Source of the DNA: Siniperca chuatsi
Taxonomy: Eukaryota; Chordata; Actinopteri; Centrarchiformes; Sinipercidae
Length of the DNA stretch: 64,000 bases
Reading direction: 5' to 3'
NCBI RefSeq assembly: GCF_020085105.1
Contig: NC_058045.1
Coordinates: 11,107,833-11,171,832, forward strand
In this document: one piece after another, positions 39,001 through 51,650 of the stretch
Numbering within the stretch: the first letter of the stretch is position 1
Layout: each line of letters opens with the position of its first letter
Made by a program: the position numbers and the translations under genes
The notes under the pieces: model-generated
The model's input: the letters and a program-made list of their open reading frames with translations, nothing else
Databases searched by the model: none
What the model was told of the DNA's origin: nothing

Positions 39001-41299
39001 CAAATAATAGTATAAAATAATTTACAATAATTTACAGTAAACTTCAATTTGAGATTGAGAATGACTTCCGGATGGGAGCCGAAATGTCTTGAATTTGAAA
39101 ACATTGTCCAGATGACTACGACTGAAACTTTTTCTACAATGGAACACTCCTGGACGAATGAGGGACTACACCGTCTTACAGTAAACTACCTAATAAAAGT
39201 GAAACAGGAAAAAAACAAAACTTTTGATTTGTGCTGATGCTCTTACCTCAGTTATGCATTTATTGCTCTTTTTGTATGCATCACCATAACACTGTAACTC
39301 CTTCTTCCTATCCAGGATCCTATCCAGAAAATGTTATCTATGTTGATAGCCACAGGGAAAGACAAGCCCTTTTTCAAGATCATTTGTTTACATTAAAAAC
39401 GGTTAAATTGATCTGCTAAATGTTTGCAACAGATTATTATCTATTTAAGTATGTTAGATATTTCACAGACAAGTTTCACAGAGGAAAATAAACTTACTAA
39501 AATAAATAAACTAACAATACATTACTGCCAACTATGTTGCCAGTAAGTATGTGTCAAAGTATCAGGAAATAAGAGGCAGCCGATCACTTTAAAAGAAAAA
39601 GAAAATCAAATATCTCTTCACTCTGTATAATCATTCACTAACTTGGCTACCAGCAACAAGTCCACAGGGGGGATTCCTGGTGTTTCTGACCCTTTTCTGG
39701 AAACCCTTTGTACCTGGCTACAGCTTTCTGCACCGCCTGTCTATGTCTATTTGCTTGCCAGTTTAGAAACATGTTACTAATGACAAAGTACAATACTGTA
39801 TGTGTTAAATGCATCATTTTTGCATTGTATGTTTGAAGATTTGTGTTGCTGTATCCATATGGCACACTGTTAGCCCCTTGATGCTCTGTGTTGGTTAGCC
39901 TTAGGCTGTAATGCCATGGTAACTGGAAATAGGGGAGATGTGAAAGCACTCCGTGGGGAAAAGTCTTCTCTCCTCAGTCAAACCCCCACGACGAGCATCT
40001 CTTTACCTGCGAGGCCACAGGGACTGACGGAAGCCACCAACTTGTCTAGACTAAACTGTGGCAGTCCCATGGGACACACAAATTAGACTCCAACTCACAG
40101 GTGAGGGGGGACTGGTATGATGCAAGTGCAACAAGAAATGAACTCATCCAGAGGGTAAATCAAACAAGTGGAAGAATTTGTGTTGACAATAATGTTGGAC
40201 TGCCTGTATCTCACCACAGCGATCTTATTAAAGTACTAAACATGCTGCTAAATCAAACATTACTATTCCTTTATTAGAATGTAACTTATTTTACTTATAT
40301 TGTATATGTGTATGTATGTCATGGCTCATGGACAAACTCAGTGACAGGTCAAATATGGGACATGATCAATGACGAGGTAAAACACAATCTGACTGGGGTA
40401 ATGCTGACCTGATTTTAACTTTGGTCAAATAAAGTCAACCATTAACTACATTAGGATGAGGGCAACACATGGTGATTCTGTGCCAGAGCCCTCCTTCACA
40501 GCAGTATTTTGTTTGTTAAGTTATATTATGCTCTTATTTTTTTAAATCATCATCCTTAACAAGCTCTGTGGTTCAATAAAGGTTTTACTTTTCTGAGGAG
40601 GCTACATGCACCCATGACAGTCTGGATACAGCACTGCACCTGCATGGGACTTGAGCAGTCTTACAGCCAGCCTAACCATAGAGTTTTTCAAGGAAACACT
40701 TGAATATGTTGTCAGCAGAATATCATTGAATTCATTTTCTTGTTGCAGATATCATCACAGAGGTGTGCTCCAAATCCTTGACTTTTTCTGTGCCTTATTC
40801 ATCGTCAAAAGCTATGCAGAGTGACCCAATGCATGACTGTGGTATATAAAATGTCTAGTTCGTTTTGTTGTAAAAGTGCAGTGGGATTACTTAATCTAGG
40901 TCAGGAGTTCCCAAACTGTTTTTACAACTGTGTGAATAAGCAACAAATAACAAAAGATGGAAAGTGATGCATGCATGCAGAACGACTTTCGAAAACTTGA
41001 TGTCTTATGTTATTTACATGAAGTGAAATAATAGTGATAACAGCTTATTTCGTATTTTTAGTGATCCCCCTCCCTGAAAAGGTTGGGACCAAAACTCTGG
41101 TTGGGGAGCAACAGAGAAAGGACTGAAAAATCAGAAAAATAAATAGCACACCCACTTGTCCTATCTGTTAATGAATTAATAAAAACATGACTAACTTCAC
41201 TTAAGGTAGCATCGGCAGCCAGCTGGCAGCCGGGAAACAGCCATTAAAAGTGAGAAAGTGAGCATCGGGAAAAGATTAGCTTACATGTGTAAAAAACAA
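36091..41299. other. Gene-poor intergenic region
   Basis: 5.2 kb with no supported gene. It holds a half MITE and degenerate element-like sequence (37800-38230), a CpG/NRF1-like patch at 38645-38665 followed by a possible exon, a repeat-like stretch near 39060-39190, and a possible untranslated exon ending CTCACAG|GTGAGG at 40101. None has protein-level support. Confidence 0.5.
37800..38230. repeat. MITE half copy and degenerate dispersed repeat
   Basis: TTAAAGGAATAGTTTAACAT at 37804-37823 is the terminus of the same MITE family as at 6692-7128, without its partner end. The following TTTATTTAATCAGGTAGTCT stretch, with ATCAATAAAA and TTCATTCCATTTAAAAGG, reads like eroded 3' ends of mobile elements. 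The family is unknown. Confidence 0.35.
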
Positions 41300-41577
41300 G
41301 CCGTGGATAGACAGAGGATGTGACTCCGCCTATTGATCAAAGACCATCCTCCTCCCTTTTGTCTTTTCTTCAGTTTGTTAACTTCTCTAAAAGCCGCGTG
41401 GACTTTGGGCGAGCCGCTCAAACCTTTTGGCAGACCTTTTCATTTCGTGGGATTTTGGCGCAGGGACTGGCCGAGTCCACTAACAAGCAGATAAGAGACA
41501 CCCCCCTCTCCACCCCCTTAGAAGTTGTGTTTCATGGAGTCTTTGTGGAAATCATTGATTGTCATCACAGCAGCGAG
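41300..41577 (+). promoter_or_regulatory. Probable noncoding first exon and promoter, C15orf39 homologue
   Basis: The sequence is GC-richer than its surroundings, with CpGs in AAGCCGCGTGGA and GGGCGAGCCGC. It ends in a strong donor, CAGCGAG|GTAAGA, at 41578. The next good acceptor (TATATTCTCAG, exon from 43664) leads 42 bases later to the ATG at 43706. The start of the exon is unknown. Confidence 0.5.
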
Positions 41578-42378
41578 GTAAGAAAAAAAACGTTTACTGC
41601 TCAATCTTCAAATGTCCAAATTAACGACATATGATGCAGATTGCGAAACAAACAAATCGTGTTTAACTTGGCAAACACGCGAGTGTGTCTTCTAAGAAAG
41701 CATGACAAGTAATTAAACTATTTCATGTTTATTTCAAGCAAAATGCATCATAAATGTTTGAAACTGTTTTTTTTTATTCCAGTGTGGTTTTAGTTTTACC
41801 GTGGTTTACGACGCCGTCGCAGCCTGTATAGAAATGACTCGCACTATAAACGCTCTTGCGCGTGCTTGATTTTCATATTATTTGTGTCCCATTATTAATT
41901 TGAGCAGGCTGTTCATGCAGGCAGGACAACAAGCTCGTGTCTTTCCATGTAAACCCCCGATAAGCAAATATATGCGCCCCGTAGGTTACAACGTGCCTGC
42001 CTGCCAAAAGAAACTCCGAAGACACTTTTTAACACATTTCAAGTTCCGTTTTTATGTCTGTACGTGAGTCATTTTTATTGGTTACTTTCAGAGCGAATTG
42101 CCGTAAAGAAACGACACGACCCCCGTTCGTGTCATGTGAACTTGCTGACATCTTCCAACTTTTCTTGACCTGACAGATTAGTTTTCAGATAAATGAGTTG
42201 TAACTTTTAAGGCAGACTGGACTGAAGTGAATTTTTGTCTTCTCACTCTTTTCCCATGTGGTTTGAGGCTCAGCCTGTAAGTAGCCTACAACCATGGTCA
42301 GTTTGGACGGTTTGCTTTCGGAAGTCACACTCTTTATCACCCTTGCCCTACAGTCTAGATCAGGTAGCGCGAACTCAG

Positions 42379-42396
42379 ACACACACACACACACAC
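42379..42396. repeat. (AC)n microsatellite
   Basis: About nine AC units in the first intron of the C15orf39 homologue. Confidence 0.8.
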
Positions 42397-43705
42397 TTCA
42401 CAGAGTGCGGCGTTTAGTCCGTTGAAAACAGCTCTGCGCAGTTTCCTCCATACATAGGCATATAAACCACATTTCTCCTCGCTATATGCAGATAAGCCAA
42501 CGCTCTGTGCTTTTCTGAAAGGTGTCAACAGGATGAACTGATAAAATCTGTTAGCACTTCTGTTTGCTGCATGAGCCTGGATTTGGTCTTAATGTGGACC
42601 CTGTGGGGTTAGTGAGACTTTCACATCGCCATCATCACAGCCTATAGATATTTGTCAGATATTATCATCATTTCATTTTTTATACAGTTTGCTAGACGTA
42701 TATGTTCATCGCATACAGCTGTTTCAACATATATTGGCAAATGTTGTGCTCCGAATTTGGCTGCCTGTCGAAAGACAGCAGGGATATTTTGCACTGTGAC
42801 CTGTTGGTTTTAGGGAATGAAATTGCCACTAGTGGGAGTACAATAATTAAAAAGTTTAAAAAAAACAAAAACAAAACCCAAACACCTTAATACTGTTTCA
42901 TCCTGTATCGCATGTTCATGCAGATGCTTGTGTGGCAGATTTATGAATTCTTCTGTCTTTCTCCTACAGTCAGACCGATTCTGTTGTGCACAAGTTGTTG
43001 TTGTTGAAGTGTATGAAAAGGGAACTATGATATGACTGAGGGTTTGTGGTAATGAAATGCAGAATAGAAACATGCAGTCCACTGTAGTGTTGGTTCTCAG
43101 GACTTAAATGCAAGATGAAAAGTGCATGTCAGATCAGGTGATAAGTTCTGTTTTGATAAAAGCGAGACTGAAGTTCTTCAGCTCTTCAGGAGTGACAGTG
43201 ATGACATTCTGACATCTGAAAATACGACTCAAATACATTATTGCAGTAATTCAGTCCCATTGTAATTTTTGTATTTGCAGACATGGCCTTTAAGTGAATA
43301 CTGCTTTCACTCACACATAGATATTATATCATCATCATAACTGGTAATACTGGAGGCTGCACCATGAGAGCAACATGTGGCAACTATCACATTGGCTGTC
43401 TGTAGGAAATTGTTCTCATTATTAGCCTTTCTCATTCACTAATATTCCTTGCATAAGTGTTAAGGGTGTATGTGACATACATGTGATAAGCCACAAGATC
43501 GCCAAGTTGAGAAAATGCCTCAAGCAAAGTGTTTATTTTTCTGCTATGTATCCTGCTGTCCTCTCTGAGGGCTGATGTGGGAGTTTATTCACGCGGATCC
43601 CTTGAACTAATCTAGAATGGATATCTTGAATGCCAGTGTCTAATTGTTGTTTTATATTCTCAGGTCTGGAGCCATATCATTGTATCATCATAACAAAGTT
43701 ACTAC

Positions 43706-46700
43706 ATGATGAGCAGCCAGCAGACCCTCATTGACCCATTGTTTCGAAGCAAGATGCCATTATTTGACGGGACAATAGCATCCACAGGACTGTCAAAACC
43801 ACAAAATATGTCAGATTTCCTGGGTAAGCAGAGGCTGCAGTACAGCGGGACCTACTTTACTTATGACCCCAGAGGAAAGGATGGAGCACGATTCACTCCT
43901 CCTTGGAGCAACTCAAAGGCCTCTCTGCTGGATGTAAGAAGTCCCGTGAGACTCTCTGGCATGGAGGGACAAAACCACAAAATTTATAGGCAAGACAGCA
44001 GTTCTTCAGAGGAAGGCCATTCTCATTCTTCCTCTTTGCATCACGCCCCAGTAAAAGGCTTTACATTTTACACTAAAAGTCCTGGGATCAGCAGTCCTAC
44101 AGCTGCTACAGCAGTGGATGTTAGAAAACAAAAACATGACAATTCATGTCCCCCATCGGAAAACTCTGTTTACGTAGCGATTCCTAAGCCAGTTTATGGA
44201 CATAACCCTTGCTGTAATGAACTGGGTTATGTGATAGGACAACGATACAGTGTGGAACACGGCTCTCCGAGGACACCAAACACTGTATACGAGCATGACT
44301 GGATGCAAACTGATGCTCACTACACTGAAAGATCGCCCATCCAGAGGAAAGCACAAGAGACACTGCTGCAACAGAGAGGTTTACAGTTTGAGCCCAGTGC
44401 AGAACCGCTGAAGAGGATACCTGTGGAGGCATACAGCCCAGGTAAAGCAAGAACTTTGCCTGCTATCATTGAGCCAAACTACAGCAGTTACCCCTGCACC
44501 CTGACTCGCACACTGTTTGGTTCTTTAAGTGAGCAGAGCCAGCGTTTACAGACTTCCCCCAGAGGCTACCCTAGCTTATACCCCTCCCATCCTACATATG
44601 AGCATATGACCTCAGAGGTTTATCAGGAACATTCTCCCATGTCCAAATATGGCCAGCTAACACAGCACCCGATGTTTTACTACCCCCAGGCAAATGTGGA
44701 GGTAGAAAACAGGACACAGTGTAATGATATTGGCAGTAAACAGAGAGAAGATGTCCCTGTTATTCTTAAACACACAATCTCAAACCCCCGGGAGCATTAC
44801 ATAGTGCCTCAGTCGTTTCATGGTGAAATTTCTTTGCCTTTGCCTAGCACTGAAAGGTTGCCAAATCATTCCTTTATGCAGGGGTTTGACTATCCATGTT
44901 ATGCAGTTCCTAGATTTCATTTAAACGCAAGCCAAATCAGATCCCCCCTAAAAAGGCAACATGCATCACCTATCTTGCACTCCAATCGCATAAATGTTTT
45001 CCCATCCAGCCAATACATGGATCACCACATGGCCTCAGCAACCAACCTACATAAGGACAAACCCAATGCCGGCCTGCATATTGGCCAATCACACACCAAC
45101 TCACCATTCCTACGTGTGGACCAAACCAGTCCTACAAGACGTATCAGCCAACCTGGCGTCTTACCATCCAGCGTACAAATGAACAGATTTTTCCCCCCAC
45201 TCACCAGTCTGCACATAGACCGACCCCACCTCCCACCAACTGGCTTGAACATGGACAGACTCCTGGACTATTCCTCCTGTGAAGCCCAAGTTAAGTGCCC
45301 GGAACAGTCAAAACTTTTTTCCCCAGCTGCATGGCTGCCCCAGTCACCCCATTACAGCTCAGATCAAATCCACACAGCTGTACCTAATAGTGGAAATGTC
45401 AGAAAAATTATTTATTCCCCTGCTGTAGCACCAGGAAATAAACACAATGGCCCTGTGTCCAGTTCAGGCACCGCTGTTCTTAAAGGGTGCCTGAAGAGAA
45501 GTATTTCTCACTCATCTTCACCTATCAAAATAAAAGAAGAGGATAGGGATTTATGTGAAGTGGAACTCATTAAGAAAAGACAAAAGGTGGAAATGGAGAA
45601 TGTACAAATAGGGAAAAAAACTGACTTTCCTCCTATGCCAGTTATTGACAACGTCTTCAGTCTGGCACCTTACCAAGCATACCTGCAGGCCTCTGGAGTG
45701 TTATTTCCAGCCAGAGTACCTCAGAGAACCATCCAGTCGTCTGAGCACTGTGAGGTCAAAACCAAGCCAGACATCAAAGAGAAAAGGCCAGATCGAGATG
45801 AACAGCAGCCTGTTGTCTGTCTAGTTTCCAAAAAAATCTGTGCAGATACTCCAACAGAGAAGCCTGTTGTAGAAAACTTTGAACCCAAAAATATTAAAAT
45901 GGAAATAGTAGATCCATCAGACATAGACAGCTCTGTAGAGACTGTTAGTCAGAGGGACTGCTGCAAAGTAACAATCAAAAAAGAGCTTGAAGAGACTGGT
46001 TCATTCAACAGTGGGCCCATGTTGGTGATAAAGAAATGTGAACCCATTGAACTTGAAAGTAAACCCTCACCAGCAAACGAAAATGAGACTTCGGATGATT
46101 CCAAACCTGGTGAAGTGACTGCACAGATGAACTCGTCTTCTCAGGGGGTTACTTCGAGACCACACGAACAGGTGGCCACCCTTCAACCCAAATCCATTAC
46201 TCCACCTCAACCACCTGAGAGCAAACTAAATTTCAAAAACATTCCCCCCCAGTGTCTCAAACTTTCCAACACCTACAAAATCCTTCTCCCTGATATGAAA
46301 CATTCTAGCCCTGTTCCACACCCAGAGAAGCCACCTGTACAGCCGATTACTGAATTTATACCAAAACTAGAGCTCCAAATGCCAGTCCGCAAGCACTTCT
46401 TTGAGCTGCACCATTCCCTCTGCAAGCTAGTGTCCAAATCTGTGTCGGCCTCTTCAGAGCAGGAGCTCAGAACCTGGTTGTCTCAGTTGGAACTGACTGA
46501 ACCTTTATCTCCGTCAACCAAGGTCCAGAAGGTGTCATGTTTGTTGGGGGTAAAAGCCAGAGAGGCGTGGCTCAATGAGGAGATGAAGTCAGCACTCCAT
46601 AAGGTCCTTGAGAGGTTGAGAGAGTACACTGCCGAGGAACGCTGTCCTTTTCCGCATGTCATGCGGACGGGGGCAGTGTTCCTGCCCATGCTGGTGGTGA

Positions 46701-49700
46701 AGGAGCTGCTGTTTCCAACAGTCCTGGGCAGCTTCATCGACCAGGTCCTGCAAGAGCACAAAGTGGAGCTGCGGCCCACCACGCTCTCCGAAGAAAAGAT
46801 CCTCATCCAGCTTCAAAAGCGAGCCTTTTCCTCCAGGCTCAGGAGACTGATGTCCCTCAAACACCTGCCCGACATCTACGCTGACGTGGTCAACCTTTTG
46901 TATTATGCCTGTGTCTGCAAACATCTGGGTGAGTGCATGTTCACTTCACAGTTACTGAGGTAATATAATGTATATGTGTAGTACAGTGAATGGTTTTCTA
47001 GTAAAGGAAGGAAATGGGTATTGCACTGATGTAGTGTTGGTTACAAACATCTTATTTTAAGTCTTAAAATATGTCTGTTTTCCAAATGAATGTTGCTCTG
47101 GGATGGTATTATGGTATTTAGTCTCTCTAGTGTTGTCAAGCCAGACAAATTAGAGGTGCTGCAGTAAGCAACAGTTGTGTTAATTACCCCTCATGATCAA
47201 ATAAGCAGTTGTGTCCAGCATTTCCCCAACACTAAAGTAAATAAATGTTCATGTAGGAGACAGGAAATAAATGAATAATGGCCACTTATTTTAGGTGTGT
47301 GCATACAAGTGTGATTTTCTTTTTTCCCGTAACTACGGCAGAAAAGAATTGCAATTCATGTTGTCAGTTAAGTAGAGTTTATTGGTCAGGCAGCTATAAA
47401 AATTTAACTTTTCACCTCAGTCATGAGTGAAAAGTATGAATCAGCTTGTAAAAAGGTTTAGGTGTCATTTGTTCTTACAGTTATTTATGATAGATCACAA
47501 GATGCACTGAAATAATTCATGTGATACTGTTTCAGGTAGAAGTTCAACAGGATCTTGGTTTCATGAAATGAAAATCCTTGTTTCTTGACAGATACTTTTT
47601 TTTTCTTGATAATACTTTGATAATTTGACCATGTGATATGTACAACGTGACTGCCAAAGCAACACTTCGACCTGCCTTTCCTTGCCGATTTCTGGAAATC
47701 GCCATTGGGAAGATGCTGTGATTTACTGGATTCTTCTAGATTTTATTATTAAGCATCAGATTTTGACTGTTAACTGTATCATGGTTTTCCCTCAAACAGT
47801 CTTTTAGTAATCCTATTTTCTGCATTATTGGCCCTTTTTGTAAAGAACAAATCACAATAAACTAAATATTCAATATAAAATCCATTTATTTTTTACAGAA
47901 TCAACCTCACCTGATGTCCAAAAGAGAGTCCAGGTATATTTATTTTTTATGTTGTCCCTCAATCTCACTACTCTTTGCTTTTTCTGATTAGAAAGAGCAG
48001 GACACTTCTGCTAACTTTTAGTAACTAATCACAAGAAGTTGCATGATTGCATTATACTTGTTATGGGTGGGTGGAGGGACAGGTGCTGAGCTGGGCTATA
48101 TATCTCCTTCGTGATTTTGTTAGATAGTATTAGTAGACCTTAAGGATTGTGAGGCAGGCTTTTGGATCACATTACCAGAGGAAGGAAGTGACGGCCTGCT
48201 ACACACAGGGGGATTAACTGTGGCACATTTTGAGCCCTTTATGTTAAAGAGAAGTTCATGTTTTCAGAAGATTGTGATCATCATCTTTTAACTGACCAGT
48301 TTCCTCAAAAACCTGCATCTGTGCTGTGTTGTCCTTTAGGGAAGTGGGACTAAACGATTGGTACAGTGAGAAAACAGTTTAATGTCCATATGTCCGTTTT
48401 TAGAAAAAGGCTGGCAATATTCTATATTTTCGCTATTGTCAACAAATCCCATGAAAAGACCAAAACCAACAATGTGTTTCTCTGTCTCTCAATACTTTCC
48501 GACTTCCCCACCCTGCCTGTGGCTCTCAGCCCCAAGCCCATTTGTTCCTACTGAAGGCTGAATCTTAAAAAAAAAAAGGGTTGCAAATATATCTTTTTTT
48601 TTTCTCTAGTTTCTAGCAAATGTTAGTCAAACAGGAATAAATAGTGCATTTGTTCTGACTATGTTCAGTTGCATATTTAGTGCACTAGTGAGTATTTTTG
48701 GCTCCAGTACGGTGTATGTGGGTTTGACTCATAATAAACCACAGTGCCCATCTTCATCATAATGAAGAAGCATGCCACCCAGTGCAATGGTGTGGCTAAT
48801 TTGTGTGTTTTAAATATTTTTAGGACAATAATGGAGGTCTATGGCAGAGAGGAATAAGCTATATCAGTCTTTGGCCATACAGACTTGTTAGTAGGATCAA
48901 TTCATCGTTGGTTTTGGTCCTTTTATGGGATTTGTTGACAATAAGAAAGATAAAATATCGCCAGACTTGTCCTTTTTAAATCACTTTTTTATTTTGTATC
49001 CTTTTAACATCTGTTATTTTGGCTAACTGAATTGGCACTTAATCAAATTTCTGTTCACTGCTGACATGATTAACAGTTCACATGGTTTGGGAGCACTTGA
49101 CTGGTATCTGAACATTTGCCTTGTCTTACTCTTGCCCAATTGCTGTTTTATCCCGGACTGATAGCATCCCTTGTAGCAGCTGACTTTTTCCCAGCCTTCG
49201 TGTTTACTCCCACAGCCCTTCTATTCTGTCTCTGCTGAAAGGGTGTTTCATGGTGAAGGATCATGCTGTCCAATCACCATGTCTGCTGATTAATAGAATA
49301 GTTTCTCATTGTTCTTGTGTGCTGAATAAGCGCTATGGAAGCACTGATTTGTCAACTGTAAGGAGATGTTGGACTTTGTGGTTGCTAGCTTGCTTTTTAG
49401 GAATAATCTGTTGGGAAACAAAGTGAATTTATTTCTTTTATTTATATTTGTTTGTGTCAGAAATCCTGAACATCCACTTGTATCTAATGTTTCCCTGATC
49501 ACTAAATCACTTCTATAAACTCTGTAACTCTTACCGTCCCATTTTGTCTGCAACCTAATTTTTATATATCTGGCATATTTCTGTATTTATTTTGACCTCT
49601 CCTAATTGCTATATTCCCTGTGTTGCAGGATTAGATATGGACGATCCTGCTAACAGAGAAAAAGATGAAGGTTGTGAGGAGACTATCAGCTGCAGGACTC

Positions 49701-50749
49701 CTGTATTTTCAGACATTGCTGACTCACCCTCAGAGTTGCACCCAGAGAGACATCTGAAGGACCAGGCAACAAAATCAAATTTGAACAGGAATAAAACAAA
49801 AAGCAGGGTAAAGAGCAGTTCGAGGCGTATGTTTCTGGACAACAGTTTATCAATTGAGGAAGAGACTGATGACACAGAAAAGGCCGTAAGTGGAGGCGTG
49901 CTGAATGCATTTAGCGAGAAAATCTGGAGTGGCCATCAGTCTGAAGGGACTGAGAATAGAGGAATTGACGGTACGGTTATAGAGCAGGATTCTTCACTCA
50001 TTCGACTAAGCACAACTTCTGAGAATTCATGGACATGTCCTTTAACCTTGGATGAGCTTTCTCCATCTCCCAGTGACACAGAAACAGAGGAATCCTCCAG
50101 TCCGTGGCCTGTTAGTCAGCCCTCAGGACCAGCCAAATCTCCGGTTAGATCCAACAATTGTTCAGGCATGATTATCAAACTGCGGCGGATGTTTAGCAAA
50201 GGTCTAAATAGAAAAAAGGCCCGCTACCAAGCAATCTCAGACTCTGGGACATTCACTGATCCTTCCCTCTCACAGACTGATGATGGGGAGGGAGAAGTAA
50301 GCAGCGAGAGTGACCTTCAGAGGAGGACGCCCAAAGTAACCCACAGGTGGCAAAGAACAGGAAGCTTCTCTCATGCATTAAGACCCCTGACCAGCTCTTC
50401 TAAAAGAAAACACAGATCGCTCTTAAAGATCAAATACTGTCCCTACTTGTCTGCCTGCCACAGCGCCGAACATAGGAGGCGATGGGTCCTGCGCTCGGCG
50501 GTCCAGAGGGCTCAGAGGGCCATGAGGTTCTACTACCCAGACCTGGTGGGAAAGAGGATTCGCCATCTGTATGAAGAAGATGACAAATCAGAAGTGTGGT
50601 ACAGAGGAGAAGTGTTAGGTATCCATGAGGCCCACACCAACCCTCTAAAGACTATATTTGAGGTCAGGTATGACAGTGAGCCAGAGTGGAAATACTACCT
50701 GGAGCTGCTGATAGACTATAAAAAAGGTTGGCTCAAGATTGAGGACTAG
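43706..50749 (+). CDS. c15orf39: C15orf39 homologue with Spindlin-like C-terminal segment
   Basis: Poorly characterised vertebrate protein, largely disordered. Two coding exons: 43706-46928 and 49629-50749. The donor CTGG|GTGAGT leaves one base and the last exon needs exactly one (G+GA), giving 1447 residues. Family landmarks are PPMPVIDNVFSLAPY (near residue 642), then RCPFPHV (near 978), HKVELRPTTLSEE and LPDIYADVVNLL. Lysine motifs IKIKEE, IKMEIV and IKKELEE fit sumoylation consensus sites. Basic stretches KKRQK and SSKRKHR may be nuclear signals. Residues 1381-1447 read VGKRIRHLYEEDD...WYRGEV...FEVRYD...YYLEL, resembling a Spindlin/Ssty Tudor-like repeat with Trp1398, Tyr1422 and Tyr1430/1431 at cage-like positions. 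Human C15orf39 (about 1047 residues) lacks this part as I recall it. First exon identity is secure; last-exon joining rests on phase and the HLG.D.D match. Confidence 0.85.
47899..47933 (+). other. Possible 35-nt cassette exon in the C15orf39 homologue
   Basis: It lies between a good acceptor (ATTTATTTTTTACAG) and a donor (CAG|GTATAT). In frame with the first exon it encodes ESTSPDVQKRVQ. Because 35 is not a multiple of three, the last exon would then be read GAT TAG and stop at once, yielding about 1087 residues without the Spindlin-like domain. There is no transcript evidence. Confidence 0.35.
48400..48981. mobile_element. MITE with about 75-bp terminal inverted repeats
   Basis: GTCAACAAATCCCATGAAAA with flanks (48401-48480) is repeated in inverted form at 48905-48980 (TTTTATGGGATTTGTTGACA). 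The similarity extends over the GAAAAAGG.CTGGC.ATATT outer block. There is no transposase; ends near TTA/TAA suggest a Harbinger-like origin. It sits in the C15orf39 intron. Confidence 0.65.
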
Positions 50750-51650
50750 TTTCCCCAAACAGTCTTCAATGTGGCAGTTTTGTTTTTGGTCACTTCACTG
50801 AGTGCAATGACAGCTCTTAATTAGTTCCCTCTACTGTTTTTTGCTTTATTTGCCAACAACGGGCTGATGAGCCCTAGATAACTGCATGTCCTTCTCAGGA
50901 ATGAAGTTTGACTGGATATTTTTTTTTTTGTAATGAGGTCAACTAAACATTCTTGAGCACTTGAGAGCTAACAGGGTAGGTGCATTCTTTAGAGACGGAC
51001 TATAGCCAATGTGTAGATGGTTTTTAAAGCCCTTATGATGTCTTTGATGCATCTATTAATGACATTTCTGGTTTAGTCCCAAATTAGATTGCGGTTATGT
51101 TAAAGAAATGCCCTGACCTTGCTCAATTTTATAAAAAAAAAAAAAAAAAAAAAAGTTAAGTTTTTTTTATGTCATAATTATCCGCTTTTCTGCTTTAAAA
51201 AATAAGAACAAATGTCATTTTGAGTGAAGTTAGTGACTGGTAGATACTTTTTCTTTTCTTTTGTTGCTAGTAAGAAATAAGAAACCAGCAAATGACATAA
51301 GGACATTTTAAAAAGGGTTTTACTGTCAAACAGTGCCGGCCACATGTGTATATAGGTTTACATTAAGAGTGCCAGTCGTGTATGTCATTATAGCAAAGAG
51401 TGACTTTTATCCTGATGATTGTGGTTGTTTTATTGTGTGCAACTGAAGCTGGACAGGCAGTAATGTAGTTCTGTACTAAGTTGTTGACAGTCTGAGATGT
51501 CCCCATGTCAGTGTTTTTTAATCCCTGTGAACCTTAAGATTTACACCTCAAATTGTATTTGGTTTGAATTTTGTACAATTTACTTCTGCAGATAGAATTA
51601 AAACATTATTCTCACTGCTATCTTGAATAAATGTTTGTAATGATTCCATA
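50750..51650 (+). other. 3' UTR of the C15orf39 homologue
   Basis: No coding potential after the stop. It contains a 21-base A run at 51132-51152 and an AATAAA at 51626-51631, the likely poly(A) signal. Confidence 0.55.

Noticed and set aside
39049-39237. 62-residue open frame with ETFSTMEHSW
   Set aside because: Looks like a dispersed fish repeat with no flanking exon structure; too weak to call.
41320-41634. 104-residue open frame at the C15orf39 5' exon
   Set aside because: It crosses a strong donor at 41578 and resembles no protein; it is better explained as untranslated exon.
47899-47933. The 35-nt exon as a constitutive coding exon
   Set aside because: It would put the last, clearly protein-coding exon out of frame; kept only as a possible cassette.
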